A stretch of DNA of 64,000 bases, from contig OY987247.1 of the NCBI GenBank assembly GCA_963920765.1, forward strand, positions 21,920,471 through 21,984,470, read 5' to 3'. This stretch comes from Ulota crispa (taxonomy: Eukaryota; Streptophyta; Bryopsida; Orthotrichales; Orthotrichaceae). How positions within the stretch are numbered: position 1 is the stretch's first letter; the number at the start of each line of letters is the position of its first letter. This document shows positions 43,940 to 55,547 of this stretch, piece after piece. Below the pieces are notes generated by a model that made no database searches, was not told where the DNA came from, and saw only the letters and a list, made by a program, of their open reading frames with translations. Position numbers and translations under genes: made by a program.

Positions 43940-44480
43940 GCATTTGCGCTATGACTTGAACTCCTTGCTGTTGGGCAAAAATTCAAAGTTTGCACATATG
44001 GTATTTCAAGTTTCACATGCCCAACCCCATGTTCGCACAAGGACGTTTGCGCCCTGCCCTGCCCATGCCCAACCTCCTTGCTCTGCGCCTCATCCTTGTC
44101 CATGCAATGTTGCCCAACGCAATGTCAGCGCCCCACCCTGCACTTGCACACCGCAAGCGTGCCCCAACCCTAAAATTGCAACTGCAGCCCACAAGAGCGC
44201 CCCGCCCCAAAGACCGCAAGCGGGCCCCATCCCACCATCTGTACCTTGGCCCGCAAAGCGTGCAATGCTTGACTATAGGCCCACTATTGCAGCTAGGCAA
44301 ACGCGCCATACCTCGCATTTGCGCCTGACCGAGGCATCTGCGCCCAGCCCACGTCTGCGCCTAGCCCATGTAGGCGCCTACACGCTTACAAGTTTGGATT
44401 CCTGCAATTGTGCCCCACAAAAAACGTGTTTGTATCCAGTGCATGCATCATTGCCAGACGCCCGCACCTCCCTGCCAGCA
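43940..44480. other. CpG-rich block without an evident gene
   Basis: Composition matches the blocks at 20640, 25600 and 38800 (GCGCCC, TTTGCGCC, TGCGCC, CATGCAA). A 187-codon plus frame spans it, Pro/Ala/His/Cys-rich and without a domain. The frame 44013-44318 on the other strand is open too, so both are compositional. No TATA-led gene follows on either side. Confidence 0.45.
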
Positions 44481-44659
44481 TGGCCAAGGTTGTTGCAAAA
44501 TCACTAGCCATGTCAGAGAAGGTAGGTAAAACAAGGTGAAATGAACTTCACTATTCAGTGTCAAAAACCCTAAAATACAAGAATGGACGGACTTGTCTGC
44601 CCATCCCATCTGATTGGTCCATCTGTCAGTCCTATCCAATAGCCTAAACTTGTCTGAAG

Positions 44660-45835
44660 TAACAAACCAACACACAAGAAAGTAACCGAAAGTTTTCTTA
44701 TCAACAAATTGGACTCCCTAATTGTATCCTCTTATTCACACCCACAATCTAGACTTCAGGAAGGAGTGTCCAACCCTTGTACCTATTCTGGATTTGATTA
44801 TAACACACATGACACTTTACAGAAGTTTAGCCTCTAGCAGAGGGTTTAGTGATTTGGAATTGAGGAAGGCTCCGTGAAATTGTACCCTTCAAGAGTTTAG
44901 AGTGACTGAAGTATCACTAAACAAATACCAACAAATAACACAAAGACAAAAGGCTGCAAGTATTCCTTTACAACTAGTCTGAAAGTGGATCCAAACCGAC
45001 CAGTCACACAAAAATCCTTACAACCCCAAATTATTGCAATGACAAACTCTCTCCTATCTAATTCCAATTGCTAAGATGGTAACCAAATAATTAGCGTATC
45101 TCTATTCCTCTGCTCTTGATCACTCTTGCTTGTAGTGGAATCTCTCAAGTTGTTGACTAGCATGCATCAAGATTGCTATCTGGATTGCCCTAGCCTAAGG
45201 GCGGTTATTCCCCACAGAAGTATCCAAATCATAAACCCAAACAAAGACTACCCTCTAATATACATAGATTTCCAACCACCTTGACTTGCTTCCATGAACC
45301 AAATCAGACAGGATCCAGGGGTGACTTCTCTCTCTCTTCTCTCATACTCGCATTTCCATGCACAACACAATAAGTGATCAATTTGGAATTCTACAATAAG
45401 AAACTTTGCTTGCTTTAGGAGAATTGAAAATGTAAAATCACTTGAGACAATCAAAATCAATTTCACCTCTAATAGCTAATCCTGAAGAAAACCTAAAAGA
45501 TCCTCTTCCAAAAAGCTATTGATCAAAGAATGACATGTTTCATTCTTTGATCCAAAAAGTAGTGGTCCTTCCTTCCTCTTGCAAAGCTTAGGAAATAATA
45601 GATCCTAGATCCTAAAACACCGGATCCGCGCGTCTAGGTTCATCTAATTAGGAAGCCACTACCATTTACCTCCTAAAGTGCATAAATCTTTATTTATTTA
45701 TCCTTGTATTGCTGTTATTACTGTTACAACATCACTAGGTTTCCTTCCTCTTTTTCAATGCAATGGACGCTCCTTTCTAGGTCAATCGCCTCTTGCCAAC
45801 TAGAGCACAAGTTCCCTTTGCGGTCTTTCCCTTCT
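44660..45835 (-). repeat. Family X, 3' module, copy 3
   Basis: Collinear with 28453-29830: AGAAGTTTAGCCTCTA, GAAGTATCACTAAACAAA, GTGGATCC-type and TCCTAAAACACC-type blocks recur. It holds the empty site for the CACTA MITE of copy 2 and a C/T-rich tract (minus purine) at 45738-45755 next to the coding part. Confidence 0.55.
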
Positions 45836-45839
45836 TCTA

Positions 45840-46833
45840 GCAGGGCTTCTTCTTCTATTTTTGTGACATAGCCATTGCTTCTGGATCCGAATCTCTAGAT
45901 TCCTCTTGCGATTCTCCAAAATCACTCTTGCTTTCCGTATTAGACGCAAATGGCTTGTCATCTAGGTCAATTGGGATCCGTGAAGTTGACTCGTGACGAC
46001 GCTTATCTGTCATCTTCCTCTTTACCAAACTTGGCACCTTGGCTACACCTCCGAATTCAGGTGTCATCCAAGTTTGGCTTCTAATCCGAGGTTTGGGTGT
46101 TGACACCTCTCCCTATCCAAAGTCAACCTTATAGGATAGTTGGGTAGAACGTGGAGTTTTAACCTCCTCAACTTCTTTCCTCTTGGTGGGACGAGGTGAC
46201 AGAGGTGGAAGGGTCTTCTTGGCAAGGGTAGCTTCCTTAGCTTTCCCAAATCTTTTCCCTTCTTTCGGTCTTACAATGAGGCCGTATATGATATCCTTCA
46301 TTGATTGCAGGGCTGACTCCACTCTCTTCGCATACTCCTCCAAGACCCTAACCAGCTTTGGCTCCAGCTCTGATCCTTCCTTCAACATCTTGGTGTCAAA
46401 CAATCTACCCTTATTCACCACGTCGCCTAGAATTACCACAAAACTCCGGAGGTTGGTAATGTCATAAAAAGCCTTATTGGCTAGTTTGTCCTCCTTTGCG
46501 TCTTGCCTTAATTGTGCCTGAAGGTTGGTCACCTATCCGGATAACTTCTTGACCTTTAACTTGCCAACTTTCTTGAGCTATCAAATAGTCTTCACCTTAG
46601 CGAGTATCTAGTGAAGGTGGAAGGCTTCTACCAGCGCATTGACTTTATCGAGTACTTCCCGGTTAGCCATGACTCTCTCCTAATGCCGTTCGAATTGACT
46701 GATAATCTCAACAAAGGGTTGGGTCACCCAAGACTCCTTGGGTATTTTCTTTTCTGATTGGTTTGAAGCTTTGGTTCCCCCAACCAACTCCTTACCCTTC
46801 CCCTTGGCTCTCCTCTTTTTCTCTTGCTCTGAG
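45840..46833 (-). pseudogene. Family X protein gene, copy 3, C-terminal part
   Basis: Minus-strand open pieces 46532-46113 (139 codons, helical, with KEGSELEPKLVRVLEEYAKR and a basic KRKEVEEVK end) and 46106-45855 (83 codons, Ser/Asp/Glu-rich). The order, basic patches and the KRKMTDKRR-like block parallel the KRKTTTKHA block of X copy 2. The gene continues upstream beyond the inserted LTR at 49989. Function unknown; coiled-coil plus disordered basic/acidic tail. Confidence 0.5.
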
Positions 46834-47893
46834 GTCTCTATGAATTCCAAATTCAGCACCTAAAGTTCCAAATTCATTTTTTGTTTTATTTAGCTTGGAA
46901 ATTACATTAATATAAGTGAAATAGCCATTTATGATGATTTAGATTAGTTAGACCAAATGCTTAGTAAAACGCCATTTTCCCTACTCTATTTGATAAGTCA
47001 TTAGGAGTGAATTAGTGAGAATTAGTAGGTTTTTAGTTAGTTTTGAGTGACACACATATTAGGGGCTTGGGATCCCCTCCAAAAGTCCCTAGTAACCTAA
47101 TTAGAGAGAATTAGTTTAGATTAGGCTTCTAGGAGCTCGGGATCCCCTCCAAAAGTCTCCACTAACCTAATTAGAGAAAGTTAGTTTAGGAATAGATTAG
47201 CCAAGCCAGGGCCAAGGGCCACATTACCTAGTCCAAGCCACATTATTGATTTGGTACGTCTATACCCAAGGTTCCCAAGACCTTCTACTTTTTAGAGAGC
47301 GTGATTCCAAGCAATTGACCCTACTAGGCTACCGGTCAACCCTAGTGAAAGGAAGTTGAAAAATGGCAATAAAATGCCACTAAAATTCATGGAAGAGTTT
47401 CTCAAGGATTTATGAAGATACCCTAAGTTTCAAGTCATTTCAATAGCGGCAAGACCCCAAATAGCAACATCCATCCAAATTCAACAAATGGCGCAACATC
47501 CAATTTCAAGATTGTATCCATTTGGAGCCCAATTGACAGAAGCAAGGAGTGTTTTCCGGCTCCCCCGACAACGTTGGAAGACCTCAAGAAGTCAATTTCT
47601 CAATTTGGGATGAATTCCCAATTCTAGATTTTTCATCCATCCACCTCTAATCCTTCATTCAAGTTTCACAACGCCTTGTAGCTTGGAATTGGGAGTGTGA
47701 ACAATAATAACCGGCTATTTTGGATCCAAGGAATCCAATGCCACCATCCATTTGTTATTTGGAGATAGGCTCCAAAAGTTATGGCGAATTCATCCAGATT
47801 TCATCCATTTTTGGAGGTTCCTTGGATTTTAGGTAGATTTCAAGGGATCTGTGGATCTCCTAGATAGAGGTCCAAGGTGTCCTCCCTCAAAAG

Positions 47894-47900
47894 TATAAAG
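47894..47900 (+). promoter_or_regulatory. TATA box of LTR copy 2
   Basis: TATAAAG after CAAAAGTA, aligned with 14414 of LTR copy 1. Confidence 0.6.
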
Positions 47901-48499
47901 GGCAGCCCACCTCTTCCCAAAACACCACTTGTCATCACTCTTTGGCCACTTATAACTCTTGTCACTTACCATCACTTGGGCCAATGGTTGTTTGAGTTCC
48001 CATCACTTGTTATGATCACTCCCTTTTTTTAGGCCATCTCCCAGCATTTGTCACCAATTCCTTGTGTCTTAGAACCCCTCCTTGTATTGGTCATACTAAC
48101 CCCTAGGAAGTTGGATTACGACTGGAGATGCCGCTCTTCCACACTTCTTAGAAGTTCCATTTGCATTCAAGTCAATTAGTAGTTAGAATAGGAGCTCTTA
48201 CCAAAACATTAGCTTACCAATGCCGTTACCAAAGCTCCTATGCCAGCCCAAACCCTCCTAGCAATTCTTTTGGAATCCTTCTAGCTTAGCCTTAGCCTAG
48301 CTAGCTGTCTTGATTCCTGAGGCGACTCTATGAGAAACCACTTTGCTCATCAATCCCATTAGCTTGAGGCCCTACCTCGCTCACAAATTCCATCAACTAG
48401 TGGCATTACCTTGCATGCAGTCCCCTCAAGCCAGCCGCCTCGGCCCCTTTGCTGTCATATCCCAAGAATTAGCCCCTTTCCCTTTGGAAGTCCAGAGCC

Positions 48500-49100
48500 T
48501 CATCACTCTCTCTTGAGTCCAGCAAGCTCGGACTCTCTTGAGCTCATAGCCCATTTTCTCTCCAGTCTAACAAACCTAGTCTCTCTTGAGCTCACAACCC
48601 ATTTCCTAGTGGAGTCCAGCCAAGCTCAGTCTCTCTCCAGCTCACAGCCAAATCTCTAGTTGAGTTCAATAGCTCAGTCTCTCGAACTAACAACCCATTT
48701 TCTATTCAAGTCCAATAGCCCAATCCTCTCAAAGCTTGCAGCCCATTTTCTATTCAAGTCCAACACCTCAATTCTTTCAAGCTCACAGCCCATTTTTGAT
48801 TCAAGTCCAGCAAGCTCAGTCTCTCAAGCTCACAACCCGTCTTTCCACATTCACAGCTCAATCTCACCTCCTAGTCATGAGCTCACTCTCTCAAATTCCA
48901 AGTCAAGCACTCAGTCTCTCTCAAATTCCAAGTCAAGCACTCAGTCTCTCTCAAATCCAGTCACTAGCTTCTCCCCTCAAATTCCCACGTTTGACACTCT
49001 GCCCTTGAATTCCAACGTCTGGCACTCTGGCCTCTCAATTCCCACTATCTGGCATCTTGCCTCCCAGTCTCTCTCAAGCCAAAGCTCAATCTCCCTTGAG
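48500..49100 (+). repeat. Tandem repeats inside LTR copy 2
   Basis: Units of about 50-60 bp carry AGCTCACAGCCCATTTTCTA, TTCAAGTCCAGCAAGCTCAG and CAGTCTCTC. A shorter exact repeat (CTCTCAAATTCCAAGTCAAG) occurs at 48888-48955. Plus frames 48411-48659 and 48660-49181 derive from them and are not genes. Confidence 0.7.
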
Positions 49101-49988
49101 CCAGAGCTTAGTCCCTCAAGCCAAAGCAGTCCCCGGCGTCGGATCCCCTGGCCCCTCACCTTTGGCTATACCCAGCTGTAATACTTGGCCTGTTGGACCT
49201 CAACCCTTGCCTTTGGGCTCTAGACCCTTGCCCTTGCCATGGCCAGCAAGTTTGACTTACAAATTTCAGAGTATTTTTGACTTGGGAAAAGATAATTGAG
49301 CCCCTTAATTAGGCTCACCTACTCCCTTAGCTTCATTAACTATTTTAACAATTGTTCTAAAACACGTGAAGATCTTTGGATTTGCCTAAGTTAGAAGTGG
49401 CATCATAGTGTCCACAGGGACCCGCAACCCGTCATATTCCCAGTATTGACCAGACAAGGAGGACCCTTTTGGCATCCAAGGACATCCACAACTAACCCAA
49501 GGATTAGAATAATCCTCGGTTCTTGGTCAATCGAAGCCGGTTTATGTTGTGATGATTTGTCACAATGTAGTAGCCTAGACTAATCTTCTAGAATGGATTA
49601 ATCTACTAGCCCGTTAGAGCGTTGTGATTATTTGTCCCTAGAGTAGAGTCATTGTATGCTTGATCTAGCATGCGCATGAGAGAATGGAGGCCGTTTACCA
49701 ACCAGCTGAAGGGTATGTCAAGCCCCAAGACAAGGTATGATTACTTGTGCCCTACTTACAGTTGGCCACGTCTAGCTTATTAAATCAATTATTTCTTTGC
49801 TTATCATTGTATGATGTAGGTCCATTAGAAAAGATCCATTACTTAGAAGGCGTCTTTAGTTGGAAATCTACAAACCAAACCCACCTTCTTGCTGTTTTTT
49901 CACACGTAGCTCATCTCTCAATTGAGATTAGAATCCGGTTGTGCTTGTGCTTACTTCTCAAGGGGGAGGTTTGAGCACTCACAGTCTC

Positions 49989-50701
49989 CTCTTTCTTCTC
50001 CTCCTCATGTTCTTCTTTCGATTCTGCCTTTGAGACAATGTCATGTTTCAACATTACTGTGGCTGCCTTATAGGCTATCCTCTCATTCCTCCCTAGCAAA
50101 TCTAGAAAGTGATACAAGTGGTACAAAATGGGACTACTAGCTCGGAGGCTTTAGTATTCCCTAACAACCCAATCATCTTTGCAACTTGGTCTTGGATCAC
50201 TATACCCCAATTCACTTGTCTATCCCTCGACAATGACCCTAAGATGATATTGGCAAGGGTGACGGTCAAGTATGCTAGTCGTTCCAAGAGTAGAATCGGG
50301 ACCAGGAACTCTTACAACCTCCTTTCACGAGGGCTTCTACTATCTGCAACCAGATAAACATTCTTTGAGTGGGGCCCAAAAATGAATTTACCTGAGGCAA
50401 ATTCATTGCATTGAGAGGCCAACCCATCTTCGATGAGATTAAAGTGGTAATCCGTGCACTAGTCCTCCTTTTTCCACAAACCCGATTGAGCTTGCTTTGT
50501 GCACTTCCACTGGCTTTGGAGGTACTCCAACAATTCCCACACCATGTCCTTGTCCTTGAAATTCCATGGCAATCCCAACAATCCTAGACAACCCATCTGC
50601 CGCAAATCCCCCTCTAGCATCTTTTGCTTGTTGTGCTCCTTGGTTACTCCTAGGATTACAAATTTGAGAGCTACATGCGCTAATTCCTTCTTCTTGTCCA
50701 T
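49989..50701 (-). pseudogene. Family X protein gene, copy 3, N-terminal part
   Basis: From ATG at 50701 the minus strand encodes MDKKKELAHVALKF, then LRQMGCLGLLGLPWNFKDKD and a Trp/Lys-rich stretch to a stop near 50460. Further text reads ASGKFIFGPHSKNVYLVAD, then LVPILLLERLAYLTVTLANI (a hydrophobic strand-rich part) and a Lys/Glu-rich piece up to the LTR. These segments align with X copy 2 in the same order. No known domain; a gag-like structural protein is one guess. Confidence 0.5.
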
Positions 50702-51220
50702 CAATTTGAAAGCACAGCAAACCAGGAACTAACAAAAATTCATAAAATCTCGCGGCTACGCTATGACAGCACTCTAAACTCGCTTGATGCTATCCCAATG
50801 TAGAAAAAAGAAGGTGAGGACAAGAAGGTAAGTGAGGGACCCATTTGCCCTTCCCTCCTAATTTCAATTCTAGCGATTGATTAGATTGTTTTATCGTTGG
50901 AATGTGATGATTATGAGTTTAAACGCCCTTCCCTAAACATTGTTTAGGGATGTGATGGAAACTATAGGAGTACCAAGCCAATCCCAATATTGGGTCCAGT
51001 ATTGCTTCATTATGAGTTCCTAGATCGCTCCAATACCATCACCGCTATCAAAAATATGTACGTCCGGATTCAGGGATGAATCCTGGACTCCTATCCGGGT
51101 TAAAAGAGGAATCAAAATGTCCCTTCCTAACTTGTTTAACTAATCCGGGATTACTATATCATGCCAACCCTATATTTCAGCTACTCTCATGTTTTTGGTT
51201 AAGAAAACATCAAGTTTTGG
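50702..51220 (-). repeat. Family X, 5' module, copy 3
   Basis: Leader region upstream of the X start, collinear with 37595-38010. A local inverted repeat (CCCTTCCCTAAACATTGTTT and TAGGGATG) lies at about 50925-50950. Homology to copy 2 ends near 51220 (ATCAAGTTTTGG against AAAAAGTTTTAAC), the likely outer boundary. Confidence 0.5.
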
Positions 51221-53193
51221 CTAGAAAGGATTGGTTCAAAATACTCAATTTCATCTATAATGGTGTACATAGGGCCTTATAATTATACATTCTAAACCTT
51301 TATTTTCTAACAATTTCTATTTATTTTTAATTCCATTGATTTTTGAGATCAAAACTGATTCTTGCTCACCAAATCTTGGCTCACCGCTCATAGGCTCACC
51401 ATTCTACGCTCACAAAATAGCATCGTCCGGTTATTTCCTAAGTTCCATGGAATTTTATGTAACAAATATTTTGTATTGTCATGGTGGATTAGGCCAAAAG
51501 AAAAGACAACAACACTAAGATTCACAATTGCTCCAATTAAATACTTTTTCATCCATGATAAAAAAACATCATACTATGATGCAATAGAGATTTTGGGCCG
51601 TTTAATAGTAGTTGATATAAGTTAGGTCAATTGTGATATGCAATCCAAAAACTGCCAAATAAACAAGACACACTTTAGCTTTGTCCATTTATTGTCTAGT
51701 GGAGCAAAAATGAAACTATACTACAAAGTAGAATTACTTGTTGATACAATGTACATTTTTAATTATACCAAGAAAGAGGTATACAATAGTCCTTATCAAA
51801 ACAAGAGAGACATCCACAGCATAGAAAATGCTTGGTTCTTGTAATTATATTTTGCAATAGAAGCAAACATTCTATCAATTTTTTTGGCACCCATCTTGAC
51901 CAAAGATATTTGTCATGTGGTTTCTTAAAACAAAAAGACAACCATTGGAGAATAGCTAAAGAACACAAAAATTGTGGATCCACCATTTTACATTTTGTGC
52001 AATATAAAAGAAGACAATACATTGAAGCATCTAGCTCTATACACGACAAGGAAAACTGTCCAAAATTACAAAAATATGTCCAAATCAACATGGCTAAATC
52101 TACAAAAATTGTTCAATTTGATCATTTTTTGTCATTTTGGACACATTGAGTAAATTTGGACATGTCAATTAGGACACAATTTCTTGTAGTGATAGCTTTG
52201 CAAATCCTATTTGAAAGCAATGTTGTTACTTGATAGTCTAAAAAGGCACAATCTTTACAAACTAGGAAGAAAAGCTATCAAGATATTTTGAGATAACATT
52301 AAAACAAGGTAAAACCAAAAAAATGTATATAAAGATTAAGGAAGGATTTTTCATTTGATTTGTGTAGAGAGAGGAGGCAAGAGCTTCCAAGGTAACAAAA
52401 TAATGCCACATCACTCATGAATGCATACACCACTACACACCACATTTAAGCCTTTCAATTTGGAAGGCTAAAAGAGCAATTTTTGGAACACAAGGTACAT
52501 GCAAGAAGCTAGAACATGCAAGGAATGGGCTCTTGTATTTTGCAAAATGAAAAAGAACACTCTTAGTTGGCTTATCTAGCCAATGATGTATTTCTCTACC
52601 ATCACCAAGTCCAAAAATATTCTCCCTAAACCTGCAAGGATTAAAAATTGACAATTGAAATCCTAAGAGACAAACCAATGCAACTGGGGTTTTAATTGTA
52701 TCAATAATGTACAAAACAGTGCATATACATGGCATTTGATCACAACCATATGTGTATGTATGTTTTTCTTTTGTTCTTGTTTTTAGACATTTGTGTATAA
52801 AAACAAAGATATTTTATATACTTTTGGACATGTTTATATATTTAGATCTAATTTTTTCTTATTTCTTTTTTTTTTTTCAAGATACGATGTGATTAATTTT
52901 ATCTTGAAATATAAGAGTTGATAAATCATATTAGGAAAATCAACGTACTTTTTTCCAACATGCACTTTTTCATACTATAAAATCAGACTAATTTTATGTG
53001 AGTTCTTTTGATATTATTGATTTTTCAAATTGCATATATTGATAGATTGGAAAAATTTACTCAAAGCTTTGAATAGGCACATGAAAAATTTCACAATAGT
53101 GTCATAAAATAGATTTACATAAAAAATTGCATGGTTACAAAGTATATTAAAGAACTTCAACTATGTGTATGAAAAATGAAAGTCATTTTAAAT
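51221..53193. other. AT-rich spacer, no supported gene
   Basis: Several short frames (51362-51625, 51759-52149, 52433-52735) have no recognisable domain. ATTTCTTGTAGTG at 52178-52190 is the kind of right end found on CACTA elements, but no matching left end was seen. Confidence 0.4.
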
Positions 53194-53196
53194 TTA

Positions 53197-53304
53197 CACT
53201 ACGGGAAACCATGGTCTTTTTGACCAAAAAATGTGACATAATCTACAATTATTGTAGATTATGTCACATTTTTTGGTCAAAAAGACCATGGTTTCCTTGT
53301 AGTG
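53197..53304. mobile_element. Near-perfect CACTA hairpin MITE with TTA duplication
   Basis: Begins CACTACGGGAAACCATGGTC and ends in GACCATGGTTTCCTTGTAGTG. The arms are almost perfectly complementary with a loop of only a few bases. TTA flanks it at 53194-53196 and 53305-53307. It shares the CACTAC..GGAA.CCATG end and hairpin form of 3700-3828. 108 bp, non-coding, apparently young. Confidence 0.9.
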
Positions 53305-53404
53305 TTACCAAATGAAAAGTTCTAAGCAATTTACATATAATTTATAGAAATGACCTGAAACAAAATATATCTTATTTAGTAAATTCTTAACATCTCAACA
53401 TCCA

Positions 53405-53676
53405 TGAATCAACCATTACAAGGGATTTGGACCCAAGAATGGGCCCCTTTCCCAAGGGAACTTTGGGCCCATTCCCCCAAAACATGGGAACACTTCCACA
53501 TGGGCAAGCTGACTTGGTCAAAGCTTGACCATGTCAATTGGTATGATTTTAAAATAAAAAATAAAAAAAATAAGAAATTACTCTTTTTTGATGACCAGTA
53601 GGGGCTGGTTCTCAGCATTGGGAACAACCAAACTTGCAAACCCTTGGAGGGCTCAAATTGTTCCTAATGATAGTCT
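53405..53676. repeat. Dispersed repeat H, copy 2
   Basis: Second copy of the 7560-7825 repeat: AAGGGATTTGGACCCAAGAA, CACATGGGCAAGCT, CATGTCAATTGG and CAGCATTGGGAACAACC blocks in order. It directly abuts the TTAA element at 53677. Confidence 0.65.
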
Positions 53677-53905
53677 TTAAGCCCTAAAGGACCACTTGTT
53701 TCCACAAGGGACAAATGGGATTTTGGGCATGTGCTTATGGCTAAACTATTTTGTGTAATTTTTTAGAATTTTTATGGAAGATGGGGAATTCAAAGATATG
53801 TGTGGGCATTTGATTTTTACCTCATTCCAACATTTATTGAAGAAGTTAAAAATTAATTTATGAGAATTTTAGTTTGGTAGGCAACCCAAAAACTTTTGCA
53901 TTTTT

Positions 53906-54833
53906 TTAACCCCTAAAGGACCATTGTCAGTTCGGCTGACATTTGGGATTTTGGGCATGTTCCTATGGCTAAACTACTTTGTGTAGTTTTCCCAAACTTT
54001 TATTGAAGGTGAAGAATTCATAGATTCACGCAGGAATGTAAGTTTTTTATCATTTCAACAATTATTAAAGAAGTTATGCATGAAAATCTAGAAAATGCTG
54101 CTCCCCATGCAGCCAAAAAATTCCTTAAAATTTTCACTTTTTCAAATAAAAACCTAAAATATGTTCTTTAGACTTATATAGAAGCAAGGAACTTTGAATC
54201 ATTCAATTTTGATAGATAAGATGAAAGTTATGAGGAGTTTTTGTTTACGGGCAATTTTAGATTCTCTACTCTAAAATAATCTTTAAAGTCCTTTATTTTA
54301 CTCAATTTTCATTATTTTGGAAAAAAAACCAAAACCAAAGGATGTAGATTGTTTATCACAACATTATAACCATTGGGATTTGCATTTTTCATTTTAAGAA
54401 TTAAATTCTCAACAATTTAGTGTTTTGATCCATTCCCTACTTTTTTTTACTTTCTATTTTTTCCCATGTGTTGTATAGTTCCAATTGATTTAAAAATTCT
54501 CCCACACATACCTAACTTGGTCTCCTACAGGGGAAATATAAACCTCAACTTTGTGTAGAGTAATTTTTTTGATCTAAGAGTGATGAAAGCCTTTTGAAAT
54601 TTCTGGGCAGCAACAAAAAAAACTTTTTTTTTGCAATTCAGATGAAAATATCTCACTCATTTTTGTGTAGATTGAGCTGAATTTTTTACCAAGTGTACCT
54701 GTTGTAGTCTACTATAAGATCTTATGGTTGGATTCTCCTTTAATTTTTTTTATTACAATTGTAATTGCTTCCCCAAAAGTGGCGGTTCTCTGCGTTTTTC
54801 ACAAAAAAAATGCCTTAATCCTTTAGGGGTTAA
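53906..54833 (+). mobile_element. Full-length TTAA element, family B, nested in A
   Basis: TTAA-CCCCTAAAGGACC to CCTTTAGGGG-TTAA, 928 bp, collinear with 5589-6518 throughout. It interrupts the left arm of element A at a T-rich TTAA site. No transposase frame. Confidence 0.85.
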
Positions 54834-54895
54834 AATAAACATTTGAGGTTAGTTCTTTAGACTTAAGTACGTTTATGTGGGAAGCTTTTAGTCAT

Positions 54896-55129
54896 TTAAC
54901 CCTTAAAGGGCCAAGGAGCCCTTTGCGGCCAATACGGTATTTTGTATTTTCTTGCATTTGGAATGCATTCACATTTTTACTACTTTTGAGATCAACAAAG
55001 AAGTTAGAATATTGTTCGATGCGGTTCTAGTGAGCTAGTCAAGATCCCAAATTTAAAAAATTTATTGGTAGCAAATGCTAGTTATATGGTAGCGTATTTA
55101 CTATGTAATATGTAGAGCGGTCCTTTTAA
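54896..55129 (+). mobile_element. Short TTAA element, family C, nested in A
   Basis: TTAA-CCCTTAAAGGGCC to GGTCCTT-TTAA, 234 bp, homologous to 20982-21215. It interrupts the second part of the left arm of A, between AGTCAT and TAGATAAGATG, which are adjacent in the B elements (ATCATTCAATTTTGATAGA). Confidence 0.8.
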
Positions 55130-55547
55130 TAGATAAGATGAAAGCTATGAGAAGTTTTAGTTTGCGTGTAGGCATAGTTTTGAAATTTTCCACACCTACC
55201 CGCAAACGAAAACTTCTCATAACTTTCATCTCATCAATTAGAATTGAATGATTAAAAGCTTCCCACATATACATAAGTCTAAAGAACTAACCTTAAATTT
55301 TTATTTTAAAAAAACACAATTTTTAAAGAAGTTTTTGGGCTGCCTGCCAAACTAAAATTCTCATAAATTCATTTTTAACTTCTTCAATATATGTTGGAAT
55401 GAGGTAAAAATTAGATGCCCACACAAATCTTTGAATTCCCCATCTTTCATAAAAGTTTCAAAAAATTGTACAGAGTAGTTGAGCCATATGTACGTGCCCA
55501 AAATCCCATTTGTCCCCCATAGGGACAAGCGGTCCTTTAGGTGTTAA

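Larger units (their letters stand above)
46839..49983 (+). mobile_element. Solo LTR of 3.15 kb with GTCTC target duplication (LTR copy 2)
   Basis: Begins TATGAATTCCAAATTCAGCA (TA for TG) and ends GGTTTGAGCACTCACA. GTCTC at 46834-46838 is repeated exactly at 49984-49988. There is no internal domain, so this is a recombined solo LTR. It interrupts the family X gene on the opposite strand: text on both sides continues the X homology. Its length is unusual; most plant LTRs are a few hundred bp to about 2 kb, with some Gypsy families longer. The parent element was not identified from coding sequence. Confidence 0.9.
53677..55547. mobile_element. Foldback TTAA element, family A, carrying two nested insertions
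   Basis: The left end TTAA-GCCCTAAAGGACCA at 53677 and the right end GGTCCTTTAGGTG-TTAA at 55544-55547 are inverted copies, and the inverted homology continues along both arms (GGGATTTTGGGCATGTGCTT with its complement, GGCAACCCAAAAACTT with AGTTTTTGGGCTGCC). Removing the elements at 53906-54833 and 54896-55129 leaves about 700 bp that folds back nearly end to end. No coding capacity. Confidence 0.8.

Noticed and set aside
43944..44507. 187-codon Pro/Ala/His/Cys-rich frame
   Set aside because: It lies in a CpG-rich block with an open frame on the opposite strand too; low-complexity composition and no domain.
48411..49299. Ser/Gln-rich frames in LTR 2
   Set aside because: Products of the LTR tandem repeats, without counterpart in LTR 1.
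13379..49983. LTR 1 and LTR 2 as the two ends of one giant retroelement
   Set aside because: LTR 2 has its own perfect GTCTC duplication on both sides, so it is an independent solo LTR.
52178..52190. CACTA element right end
   Set aside because: ATTTCTTGTAGTG fits, but no matching left end or duplication was found nearby.
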